From NCBI GenBank assembly GCA_947165675.1, contig CAMVBJ010000006.1, positions 44,863-108,862 on the forward strand: DNA of 64,000 bases, in the 5' to 3' direction. The position numbers were made by a program, and so were the translations under genes. The notes under the pieces are model-generated. The model had not been told where the DNA came from. It saw only the letters and a program-made list of their open reading frames with translations, and made no database searches. The DNA is from an uncultured Prevotellaceae bacterium (GTDB lineage Bacteria > Bacteroidota > Bacteroidia > Bacteroidales > Muribaculaceae). Within the stretch, counting starts at the first letter, position 1; each line of letters starts with the position of its first letter. Shown piece by piece: positions 38,321-46,687 of the stretch.

Positions 38321-41039
38321 TGTTAATGCTTGAATGCTTGTCATACTTCACATCCTGCAAGATGGACGACTTGACGGCGATATGAAAGTTGTAACTCTTA
38401 TAGGGTCCCACGGGCACGAAACTGGCGCTCATCTCGAAGCAGTGCATCTGCCTGGAGATGCTGCAATTCATGTAGGCAATCTTGTGGGTATCAAAATTGT
38501 AGCTGGCCGATGCCGAAATAGACCAGTTCTTGGTGGGACGGATGCTGGCATTGAGACTCAGATTCTGGGTCCACCGGCCATTATACTCCAGCTTGTCGTA
38601 GTTGAAGGAACCGTAACCGTAGGACAACGAGTAATTAACAGTTAAGCTCCACGGGCATTCCCACTTGGCATAACCGTCGATGAGTTCAAGATCGGTCACG
38701 GGGCCTGAATTATCCTGCCCCTCGGCGTTCTCATCGTTTTCCTCGCCTCTATTTATTCTACCTTGAGGCTGTTGATTATCGTTCTTTTTATCCTTGTCCT
38801 TGTCGCGCTTGCGCTTGAACGTGTCGTTGTTGAAAGTGTAAGAGAACGAAGTTCCGGTGCTCGACAATCGGCCCCAACCGCCACCGTTAAACAAGCGCAA
38901 TTTGTTAATCCTGACAGGAGCGCCACTCTCGTTAAGCGCATACTTGTAAACGTCCCAAGTGGCACTCAAGTTGAGGTTGAAGCCCTTGAACAGTCGCAGC
39001 ATGATACTCGTGTTGAGGTTACTCCACTTCATCGAGTCGGCAGCCAAGTTGCACGACTGGCTTAGGGTGAAGTTCTCGATCAGTGAAATCTTCTTGAAGC
39101 CTGTACTGTCGCTTTCGCTCTTGACTTTGGCTTCCATGTTGTTGGCTATATTGAACGAGATGGTTCCCGACTTGCCACTGGGTGCATTACCGTAAAGTCC
39201 ATGCTGGAAATAACTGTAACGTGAGTGTCGTTGGTTACCGGAATTGTCCACATAGTCAAGGTTACCATAATAACCCCAGAAGGGGGCACTGAAGTCGGGC
39301 GCTGCCGAGAACGAAATGCTTGGCGTCATCACATGGCGAACCATCTGCAACTTTTCACTGATCTTGCCCAGAAACTTCAACGGCTTGAAAAAGCCATACA
39401 CCTTGGTGCTCAGGGAGACGCCAAAACTGAAGTCAAAGATATTATAGAAACTGTAGGACGTGTCCCTGACCACAGCACTCGCGTTAGGGTCCCACTGCTG
39501 GCGTATCTTGCTGGTGTACATGCGGTCATTCATCGTGATGGTCGGCGTAATGTTGAAATACTTCATCACGTTGAATGTGGCCTGAACAGGAATCGTGTGA
39601 CTCATTCCGTTGCGCCAATCCTTGACCAAATTCTTGTGTATGAACTCATTCTGCTTGGCTGTCAAGGAATTCTGGAATCGGCCCGTGTAGCTCACCTTGA
39701 TTTTCTCGTACCACTTCTCATCACCGACGGCACGCTTGCGCTTGAATGGTGCAGTCTGGCTCATGTTGATGGTCAGATTGGGGAAGGAGACTGTAATAGT
39801 CGAGTCGGCAGTGCGTTGAGACACATTAGCAGTCGTTGAGAACGTCCACTTGCTGTTGGGAATCTTATAAGTCAGGTTGACAGTACTGCTCTTGGTATTC
39901 TCGGTGAAGGCACTCGTGTAATAGGTATTGAGGCTATTGCGGGAATAACCGGTAGTGGCAAAATTCACACTGGCCGAGAATGTGAGATAAGGGTTAGCCT
40001 TCTGGTTCTGACTATGACTCCACAGCACCTGGAAGTTGTGCATCTTGTTATAGTCTGGATCACCCTTCTGACCAGTAATCGTGGTCAGGTAACTTGCACT
40101 TAGGGAGCCAGAATACTTGTACCGCTTGACATAGGATGACTGGGCTGTCAAGCCCCATGAGCCACGGGTGTAGATCTCACCTGTGAGAGCTAAGTCGGCA
40201 TATTGTCCCAGGGCGAGGTAATAACCGCCATTACGCAAGTAGAATCCCCTATTGTAGTCCTCACCGAATGTGGGCACCAGAATACCGCTCTGATATTTTT
40301 CGCTAAAGGGGAAGTATCCAAAAGGCACCGCGATGGGCAACGGCAAGTCTTCAAGCACCATATAGGCAGGGCCTGTCACCACGTTCTTCTTGGGCTTCAC
40401 TTTGGCCTTGGTCAACTGGAAATAGAAGTGAGGGTGCTCATGATCATCACAGGTCGTGTAACGACCATTCTTGATATAGTACTCGTCGTCCTCAGTCTTC
40501 TTGGTTATACCACCGGTCAGATAGCCTTCGCCTTGTTCAGTTACGATATCGGTGATGTAGCCACGCTTGGTCTTGAAATTGTACTTCATTACCCTTGACT
40601 CATACTCCCCGCTATTGTCCTTAAACACAGGGTTGCCCGTCAACTCACCCACACTGTCGGGTACGCCAATGGCATGGACCTGACTGCTGTCCATATCCAT
40701 GCTGATGCTTGAAGCCGTCACGTCGATGTCGCCATAGACTATCTTACTGCCTCCATACATCATGGCATGGTTGCGTCCTATCAAGATAATACTGTCCTTG
40801 GCCGTGAATTCCACCACATGGTCCAGATCGACCTTCTGTCGAATAAAACGACTGGTATCGGCCGAGGGAATTAGTGCGGTAGAAGTCGAGTCGGCTTCAG
40901 ACTTGACAACAGAATCCACCAATTGATCCAGCCCATTAGCTGAATCAATAACTTGTCCATGCGTCAATGCTGGCAGCAACATAATGGCTGCCACCAGTGC
41001 TAAAATGATATGGAGACTTCTTGTCGTCAATGTTTCCAA
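38301..41039 (-). CDS. lptD: LPS-assembly outer-membrane protein LptD
   Basis: About 912 residues. A signal peptide (LHIILALVAAIMLLPALTHG), then an OstA/LptA-like jellyroll region (HAMMYGGSKIVYGDIDVTASSISMDM), then the conserved LptD barrel start (LPLPIAVPFGYFPFS) and a long beta-barrel. A charged insert rich in K, D and E lies at about 765-800. It places LPS in the outer leaflet; an LptF/G-like permease is 20 kb away. The TTG at 41039 or 41030 is the likely start, because a TAATTTTG element (41057-41064) lies downstream of the longest open-frame codon (TTG at 41069). No usable ATG precedes the signal peptide. Confidence 0.9.
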   Translation of the reverse strand: METLTTRSLHIILALVAAIMLLPALTHGQVIDSANGLDQLVDSVVKSEADSTSTALIPSADTSRFIRQKVDLDHVVEFTAKDSIILIGRNHAMMYGGSKIVYGDIDVTASSISMDMDSSQVHAIGVPDSVGELTGNPVFKDNSGEYESRVMKYNFKTKRGYITDIVTEQGEGYLTGGITKKTEDDEYYIKNGRYTTCDDHEHPHFYFQLTKAKVKPKKNVVTGPAYMVLEDLPLPIAVPFGYFPFSEKYQSGILVPTFGEDYNRGFYLRNGGYYLALGQYADLALTGEIYTRGSWGLTAQSSYVKRYKYSGSLSASYLTTITGQKGDPDYNKMHNFQVLWSHSQNQKANPYLTFSASVNFATTGYSRNSLNTYYTSAFTENTKSSTVNLTYKIPNSKWTFSTTANVSQRTADSTITVSFPNLTINMSQTAPFKRKRAVGDEKWYEKIKVSYTGRFQNSLTAKQNEFIHKNLVKDWRNGMSHTIPVQATFNVMKYFNITPTITMNDRMYTSKIRQQWDPNASAVVRDTSYSFYNIFDFSFGVSLSTKVYGFFKPLKFLGKISEKLQMVRHVMTPSISFSAAPDFSAPFWGYYGNLDYVDNSGNQRHSRYSYFQHGLYGNAPSGKSGTISFNIANNMEAKVKSESDSTGFKKISLIENFTLSQSCNLAADSMKWSNLNTSIMLRLFKGFNLNLSATWDVYKYALNESGAPVRINKLRLFNGGGWGRLSSTGTSFSYTFNNDTFKRKRDKDKDKKNDNQQPQGRINRGEENDENAEGQDNSGPVTDLELIDGYAKWECPWSLTVNYSLSYGYGSFNYDKLEYNGRWTQNLSLNASIRPTKNWSISASASYNFDTHKIAYMNCSISRQMHCFEMSASFVPVGPYKSYNFHIAVKSSILQDVKYDKHSSINNGVTWY

Positions 41040-41056
41040 AATGTCGAAATATCCTG

Positions 41057-41064
41057 CAAAATTA
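41057..41064 (-). promoter_or_regulatory. -7 element TAATTTTG for lptD-yiiX
   Basis: The plus strand reads CAAAATTA. Its position forces the lptD start downstream of 41057 and points to a non-ATG start. Confidence 0.5.
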
Positions 41065-41267
41065 CGCAATTCTCAACACTTGAGCGCAATCGGCACCCAT
41101 TTTATTGTCAACAATTGTGCCATTTTTGGTTTTATTATCGTTTTTTAGCAGCACAAACGCGCTATATAGGATATAATAACCCATTGAATTCAGTCATTAA
41201 CATACTATGACGGACGTTAATTTTGTTCAATTTAATGGTCAATAGAGAATGATAAATGTATTTTTTG

Positions 41268-41275
41268 TATATTTG
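41268..41275 (+). promoter_or_regulatory. -7 element TATATTTG for hydGF
   Basis: TATATTTG followed by CA lies 47 bases before the hydG ATG. Confidence 0.5.
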
Positions 41276-41321
41276 CAAGTTAATAAACATGGCTAATAAC
41301 TAAATCATTTACTTAAGAATA

Positions 41322-42737
41322 ATGTATAACATTAAATCGAACCATGCCGATGAGTTCATCGACGATAGCGAAATTCTTGAGACCCTGTCCTATGCAGAGA
41401 AGAACAAGAGCAACAGGGCTTTAATTGAGGAGATTATAGATAAAGCAGCCTTGTGCAAAGGCTTGACACACCGTGAGGCCGCAGTGTTGCTCGATTGTGA
41501 TCAGCCCGACTTGATTGAGCGTTATGAGCAGTTGGCCAAGGATGTGAAAAGGCGCTTCTATGGCAACCGCATAGTGATGTTTGCACCACTCTATCTGTCC
41601 AATTATTGCATCAACGGTTGTGTGTATTGTCCCTATCACGCCAAGAACAAGACCATCCCACGCAAGAAATTGTCACAGGATGAAATCCGTGCCGAGGTTG
41701 AAGCACTGGTGAAGATGGGACACAAGCGAATTGCACTGGAAGCGGGCGAGCATCCCGTGATGAATCCACTGGAGTATATCTTGGATTCGATTCACACCAT
41801 TTATAACACCAAGGTGGGCAATGGCGAGATACGTCGCCTGAACGTCAATATTGCCGCCACCGAGGTCGAGGCCTACGAGAAATTGAAGGCGGCTGGCATC
41901 GGCACCTACATCTTGTTCCAAGAGACTTACAACCGTAAGAACTATGAGGCACTGCATCCCACGGGTCCCAAGAGCAATTACTGCTATCACACCGAGGCCA
42001 TGGACCGTGCCCAGCTTGGCGGTTGCGACGATGTGGGCATCGGTGTATTGTACGGCTTGACAACTTATCGCTATGACTTCGTCGGACTGCTCATGCATGC
42101 CGAGCATCTGGAAGCCCGATTTGGCGTTGGTCCTCACACCATTAGCGTGCCGCGCATCTGCCCAGCCGAGGATATCTCTCTTGATGAATTTCCTGACGTG
42201 CTGCCTGATGATATCTTCTGCCGCATTATAGCTGTTATCCGTCTGGCAGTCCCCTATACCGGCATGATTATATCAACCCGTGAGAGCCAGAGCGTTCGTT
42301 CCAAGGTGCTTGATCTGGGCGTGTCGCAGATTAGCGGTGGCAGCCGTACAAGTGTCGGTGGATACACTACCGTAGAACGCCATGACGAAACGGCACAGTT
42401 TGACGTAAGTGACACTCGCTCCCTCGATGAGGTTATCAACTGGCTGTTGTCAATCGGTTATCTGCCCAGCTTCTGTACGGCTTGCTACCGTTCGGGGAGA
42501 ACGGGTGACCGCTTCATGGCATTGTGCAAGGCTGGCAAGATTGGTGACATCTGTACCCCCAATGCGCTAATGACGCTCAAAGAGTATCTGATGGACTTTG
42601 CCAGTGAGGACACCATCGCTAAGGGTAATGCGCTTATTCAAAAGGAGCTGGCAAAGATTTCCAACCAGCGTGTACGCGAAATCGCCACTCAGCACATCGA
42701 CGAGATTGCAAACGGCAAACGCGATTTCTACTTCTAA
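41322..42737 (+). CDS. hydG: [FeFe] hydrogenase H-cluster radical SAM maturase HydG
   Basis: A 471-residue enzyme, standard HydG length. The SAM cluster motif C96-x3-C100-x2-C103 (CINGCVYC) follows LSNYC. The C-terminal second-cluster motif is in SFCTACYRSGRTGDRFMALC, as needed for the dangler iron. HydG cleaves tyrosine to give the CO and CN ligands of the H-cluster. It is transcribed with hydF, with a 109-base gap that holds a long hairpin. The hydrogenase structural genes lie on the opposite strand, just beyond hydF. Confidence 0.97.
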   Translation: MYNIKSNHADEFIDDSEILETLSYAEKNKSNRALIEEIIDKAALCKGLTHREAAVLLDCDQPDLIERYEQLAKDVKRRFYGNRIVMFAPLYLSNYCINGCVYCPYHAKNKTIPRKKLSQDEIRAEVEALVKMGHKRIALEAGEHPVMNPLEYILDSIHTIYNTKVGNGEIRRLNVNIAATEVEAYEKLKAAGIGTYILFQETYNRKNYEALHPTGPKSNYCYHTEAMDRAQLGGCDDVGIGVLYGLTTYRYDFVGLLMHAEHLEARFGVGPHTISVPRICPAEDISLDEFPDVLPDDIFCRIIAVIRLAVPYTGMIISTRESQSVRSKVLDLGVSQISGGSRTSVGGYTTVERHDETAQFDVSDTRSLDEVINWLLSIGYLPSFCTACYRSGRTGDRFMALCKAGKIGDICTPNALMTLKEYLMDFASEDTIAKGNALIQKELAKISNQRVREIATQHIDEIANGKRDFYF

Positions 42738-42757
42738 AAGACGATCGATAAAAAACC

Positions 42758-42828
42758 GAAAACAATAAGTACAATAAATACAATTTGTTGATAGCTATGT
42801 AATTGTTATTATTGTATTTATTGTTTTC
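42758..42828. other. Long hairpin between hydG and hydF
   Basis: Bases 42758-42785 and 42801-42828 pair over 28 positions, with about 25 matches or wobbles, around a 15-base loop. The stem is AT-rich and no T tract follows, so it could be an mRNA stability or attenuation element instead of a full terminator. Confidence 0.6.
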
Positions 42829-42846
42829 CTTTCATAAGTCATTCTT

Positions 42847-44049
42847 ATGGCAGAACACAGTTTCAGCAAGACACCCCAGAGCGAACGGATACATATTGCC
42901 CTGTTTGGGCGACGCAATGCAGGCAAGTCATCACTCATCAATGCACTCACGGGACAACAAGTGGCTCTCGTGAGCGATGAGCCAGGAACAACCACCGATC
43001 CTGTCATCAAGTCGATGGAAATTCTGCCGTTGGGTCCTTGCGTCCTGATTGACACAGCAGGATATGATGACACTGGCAAAGTGGGAGAACTGCGTATCGA
43101 GCGAACCCGCGAGGTCATCAAGCAGACCGATATCGCCATACTGGTCACTGATGGCAACTCACTTGATCACGAAGTGACCTGGGCGGGAATGCTCAAGCAG
43201 TCCAATGTCCCGTACATTGCCGTACTAAATAAAGTGGACACACTGGAAACCACCCCCAATCCATTGCTCGAAAGAATCGCTAAGCGATTATCATGTGAAG
43301 CGATTCCAGTGAGTGCTTTGCACGGTACTGGACTTGATCTGTTGAAACTCACTCTTGCCAAACTCATACCAGACGATAGCAAGCGATCTCTCACCGGCAG
43401 CCTGGCTCGACCTGGTGATGTCATCGTACTGGTCATGCCACAGGATCCTCAAGCACCTAAAGGTCGTCTTATCCTGCCACAAGTCCAAACCCTGCGCGAC
43501 CTGATGGACAAGAGATGTATCGCCGTGTGTTGTACTACCGACGACATAGAACAGACATTGGAATCATTGCAGCAGCCTCCACACTTGATCATTACTGATT
43601 CCCAAGTGTTTGACATCGTTGAGAAAAAAAGACCTGATGGCGTGCCACTCACCTCGTTCTCGGTGCTCATGGCCGCTCATAAGGGCGACATCAACTACTT
43701 TGTCGAGAGCGCCCGTGCCATCGACCACCTAACTGAGAAATCACATGTACTGATAGCGGAAGCCTGTACTCACGCTCCACTGGCTGAGGACATCGGCCGC
43801 GAGAAGATTCCCCGAATGCTGCGTCAGCGAGTGGGTAATGGCTTGACCATTGATATTGTGGCTGGCAAGGATTTTCCTGATGTGTTAACAGGATATGACC
43901 TTGTCATTCATTGCGGCGGATGCATGTTCAACCAGCGATTCATGCTCCAGCGAGTACAGCAATGCCGTGCTCAAGGTGTCCCGATGACCAATTATGGCAT
44001 CATCATAGCCCACATCAAGGGAATACTGGACAGAGTGTCCTTCCCCTAA
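42847..44049 (+). CDS. hydF: [FeFe] hydrogenase maturation GTPase HydF
   Basis: A 400-residue protein. The GTPase domain has GRRNAGKSSLINAL, DTAGYDDTG and NKVDT. A dimerisation region follows. The C-terminal cluster-binding motif CTH...HCGGC (ACTHAPLAED and VIHCGGCMFN) is HydF's CxHx(n)HCxxC. It is the scaffold that receives the diiron precursor from HydE and HydG and delivers it to the hydrogenase. It is last in the hydG-hydF unit; a shared terminator with the convergent hydrogenase gene lies at 44063-44115. Confidence 0.97.
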   Translation: MAEHSFSKTPQSERIHIALFGRRNAGKSSLINALTGQQVALVSDEPGTTTDPVIKSMEILPLGPCVLIDTAGYDDTGKVGELRIERTREVIKQTDIAILVTDGNSLDHEVTWAGMLKQSNVPYIAVLNKVDTLETTPNPLLERIAKRLSCEAIPVSALHGTGLDLLKLTLAKLIPDDSKRSLTGSLARPGDVIVLVMPQDPQAPKGRLILPQVQTLRDLMDKRCIAVCCTTDDIEQTLESLQQPPHLIITDSQVFDIVEKKRPDGVPLTSFSVLMAAHKGDINYFVESARAIDHLTEKSHVLIAEACTHAPLAEDIGREKIPRMLRQRVGNGLTIDIVAGKDFPDVLTGYDLVIHCGGCMFNQRFMLQRVQQCRAQGVPMTNYGIIIAHIKGILDRVSFP

Positions 44050-44062
44050 TTGAACGGGGAAA

Positions 44063-44115
44063 TAAAAAGAGAAGAAGTGTGGCATGTTTTTTTGTCACAC
44101 TTCTCTTTTCTATTT
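44063..44115. terminator. Bidirectional terminator between hydF and the second hydrogenase gene
   Basis: AGAAGTGTG pairs with CACACTTCT, extended by AAAAGAG with CTCTTTT across a 3-base bulge. T-rich tracts lie on the outer side in both directions. Confidence 0.7.
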
Positions 44116-44131
44116 ATTCACATATCTCTAA

Positions 44132-45964
44132 TTACAAGATTGACTTGTCACGATACTTGGTGTGGAGTATCTCATGAGCCTTGCCGTGGAGAGGTTCGCC
44201 CAGGAATTCCCTATATAATCGTTGAATAACAGGATTCTCATGACTCTTACGAAGTTTCTTGCCGACGTCCTCGCTATAGATGGCTCGTTGACGGGCCTTG
44301 ATAACCTCGATGTCTCCGTGGTGATAAGGCTGACCCGTACCGCCGATACAACCACCAGGACAAGCCATAACCTCAATAACATGGTAATCCAGTTCACCAG
44401 CTCGCAACTTGTCCATGACCAGGCGCGCATTAGCCAAAGTATTGACTACACACACCTTCAATTCAAAGCCATTGAGGTCAATCACTGCCTCACGAATACC
44501 ATCCAGTCCACGCACTTGATCAAACTCAATGTGTGGCAATGTCTCGCCAGTAAACTCCTCATAAACCGTACGTAATGCTGCCTCCATCACGCCACCTGTC
44601 GTACCAAAGATAGCTCCTGCTCCCGATGAATCACCCATTGGAGAATCAAATTCGCCATCACGCAGTTGATCAAAGTCGAGGTTCAAGCGCTTGATGAGTT
44701 CAGCCAGCTCAATAGTCGTGATTGAGTAATCCACATCGGGATTTCCGTCAGTTATAAACTCGTCACGGGCACACTCATACTTCTTGGACAGGCACGGCAT
44801 GACCGATACCATCACCAGTTTATCACGCGGTATGCCCATTCGCCGAGCCCAGTAGTCCTTGATGACTGCACCCAGCATTTGAGCGGGCGACTTACATGAC
44901 GAGGGATATTCACGCAGGTCAGGATATTCATTCTCAAAGAAGTTGACCCATGCTGGACAGCACGAGGTTGTGATAGGGATTCTCACCGTTTTATCACCTG
45001 CCATGTATTTCCTGAGACGGTCAACAATCTCGGCAGCCTCCTCCATGATGGTGATATCGGCACCGAAGTCAGTATCAAAGACATAATCAACGCCCACCTT
45101 GCGCAGAGCAGTTATCATCTTGCCTGTCACGATAGTACCAGGAGGCATGCCAAATTCCTCGCCCAGCGCATAACGCACCGCCGGAGCTGTTTGAGCTACA
45201 ACGATCTTGTCGGGGTCGGCAACATCAACGAGCAAGTCCTCTACATAGTTGCGCTCGCTCAAAGCACCCACAGGGCCATGAATTGCTCCAAACTTACATT
45301 TAGTGGTACAGTTACCACAGCAGGTACACTTGTAGGGGTTAATCAAGTGAGGATGCCTCAAGTCGCCCACAATAGCACTACTGGAGCAGTTGCGCTTACA
45401 GGCACTACAACCCTTGCATTTGTCGGGATCAATCTTATAGGAAAGAACTGACAAAAACTTCTTGCCGCCAATCTCATAGATGTAGTCATGCAACATCGCA
45501 TCCATCGACAGCTGCTTGGGATAGGAGCTCCAGTGTTTGGAGTCATCCATGAGCTGGTGGGCTGTAAAATCGACATACTGGTCACGTTCCAGTAGGCGAC
45601 CGTCGATAATATGAGTCTTGACGATATCTTCTACATCCTCGGGTTTGACGTGGACATAGGTTGTATTATCGGGCATGATCCTGACAATGGGTCCCTTGGC
45701 ACAGAAGCCAAAGCAACCAGTGGCTACAACATCCACTCGACTTCCCAGGCCATAATCGGCAATCACGCGGATAAAGGTGTCAATGATTTTTAAACTGCCA
45801 GACGAATAGCAAGCCGATCCGCTACAACACAGGACTTGAATGTGGGTGTTCCCAATTAAGCCATAAGTCTGTACAGAGGGATTTTCGCCCTCATGAGAAA
45901 GAGAAAGTCTCGACTGATGATCTCTTTCATTCTTATTTAAACTCTCGTTGTGTTGTGTATCCAT
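44132..45964 (-). CDS. [FeFe] hydrogenase with HydB-like ends fused to a HydA-like catalytic core
   Basis: About 610 residues. Domain order: a thioredoxin-like [2Fe-2S] domain (Cys46/47 and 52; TGCFGFC at about 82-88); a 2x[4Fe-4S] segment CKGCSACKRNC ... CTCCGNCTTKC (about 183-223); and an H-cluster domain with TSCCPAW (about 334-339), MPCLSKKYECAR and ACPGGCIGGTG. It ends in the small-subunit-like tail. The first and second parts resemble the N- and C-terminal ends of HydB encoded at 48473-50380. The third resembles HydA at 46688-48457. The FMN/NADH-binding NuoF core is absent, so electrons must come from another donor such as ferredoxin. All H-cluster ligands and the proton-relay cysteine are intact. 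The ATG at 45964 is preferred over the TTG at 45970. Confidence 0.9.
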   Translation of the reverse strand: MDTQHNESLNKNERDHQSRLSLSHEGENPSVQTYGLIGNTHIQVLCCSGSACYSSGSLKIIDTFIRVIADYGLGSRVDVVATGCFGFCAKGPIVRIMPDNTTYVHVKPEDVEDIVKTHIIDGRLLERDQYVDFTAHQLMDDSKHWSSYPKQLSMDAMLHDYIYEIGGKKFLSVLSYKIDPDKCKGCSACKRNCSSSAIVGDLRHPHLINPYKCTCCGNCTTKCKFGAIHGPVGALSERNYVEDLLVDVADPDKIVVAQTAPAVRYALGEEFGMPPGTIVTGKMITALRKVGVDYVFDTDFGADITIMEEAAEIVDRLRKYMAGDKTVRIPITTSCCPAWVNFFENEYPDLREYPSSCKSPAQMLGAVIKDYWARRMGIPRDKLVMVSVMPCLSKKYECARDEFITDGNPDVDYSITTIELAELIKRLNLDFDQLRDGEFDSPMGDSSGAGAIFGTTGGVMEAALRTVYEEFTGETLPHIEFDQVRGLDGIREAVIDLNGFELKVCVVNTLANARLVMDKLRAGELDYHVIEVMACPGGCIGGTGQPYHHGDIEVIKARQRAIYSEDVGKKLRKSHENPVIQRLYREFLGEPLHGKAHEILHTKYRDKSIL

Positions 45965-46029
45965 TGACAATGAACAGGTTAATGCGTGATACTAATTCAA
46001 TAAAGATGATCCCCTATTGAATTTGGTTA

Positions 46030-46037
46030 CAAAAGTA
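46030..46037 (-). promoter_or_regulatory. Promoter for the second hydrogenase: ATTG, 19-base gap, TACTTTTG
   Basis: The plus strand shows CAAAAGTA (46030-46037) and CAAT (46057-46060), 19 bases apart. This spacing fits the -33/-7 pair, so the gene has its own promoter downstream of the hydC terminator. Confidence 0.6.
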
Positions 46038-46101
46038 CATTTTTTTAATGATTTTCCAATGTGGTTAACTGGAAAAATGATCAATTGGCCTTCTCAATTA
46101 C

Positions 46102-46140
46102 AAAAAACGAGCAGGGCACCTCAACAAGAGTGCCCCACTC
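46102..46140 (-). terminator. Intrinsic terminator after hydC
   Basis: On the minus strand GAGTGGGGCAC pairs with GTGCCCTGCTC (a two-base internal loop) and runs into GTTTTTTG. It separates hydBAC from the second hydrogenase gene. Confidence 0.8.
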
Positions 46141-46166
46141 AAGAAAATTAGTGATGTTTAAAATAA

Positions 46167-46658
46167 TCAGTCGTTGGCTGCCACGTCATCAAGGATCTTG
46201 CGAACGTCCTTGACCTCAAGACGGCCATAAACGTGCTCGCCAATCATGACAACTGGTGCAAGACCGCAAGCACCTACGCAGCGCAGACAATCAAGCGAGA
46301 ATTTACCATCCTCGGTGGTCTCACCCACTTCAATGTTGAGGATGCGCTTGATTTCTTCGAGCAGACGCTCAGAACCACGCACATAGCATGCGGTACCCAA
46401 GCAGACCGAAATCGGGTGCTTGCCCTTGGGGGTCATCGTGAAGAACGAGTAGAACGTCACCACTCCATAAACCTTGGAAGCGGGCACGCCCAGCTTGCGG
46501 GCGATGATGCGCTGCATCTCCTCGGGAAGATAGCCATGCAATGCTTGGCACTCATGCAACACATTAATCAATTCACCAGGCTTATTACCATGCTTGTCAC
46601 AGATTTCCTCGACCTGTTGAACAACAGTACACGCCAGTTTGATTTCTTGTTTCTTCAT
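46167..46658 (-). CDS. hydC: HydC: NuoE-like [2Fe-2S] subunit of the bifurcating-type hydrogenase
   Basis: A 163-residue NuoE-like protein. The thioredoxin-like ferredoxin cysteines are in CLGTACYVRGS and CLRCVGACGLAP, and the YGVVTFYSFF motif matches the family. It passes electrons in the HydABC complex. It lies 30 bases after hydA on the same strand, is the last gene of hydB-hydA-hydC, and is followed by a strong terminator. Confidence 0.95.
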   Translation of the reverse strand: MKKQEIKLACTVVQQVEEICDKHGNKPGELINVLHECQALHGYLPEEMQRIIARKLGVPASKVYGVVTFYSFFTMTPKGKHPISVCLGTACYVRGSERLLEEIKRILNIEVGETTEDGKFSLDCLRCVGACGLAPVVMIGEHVYGRLEVKDVRKILDDVAAND

Positions 46659-46687
46659 ATCGTGATTGATGTTATTATTCGAGTCAA

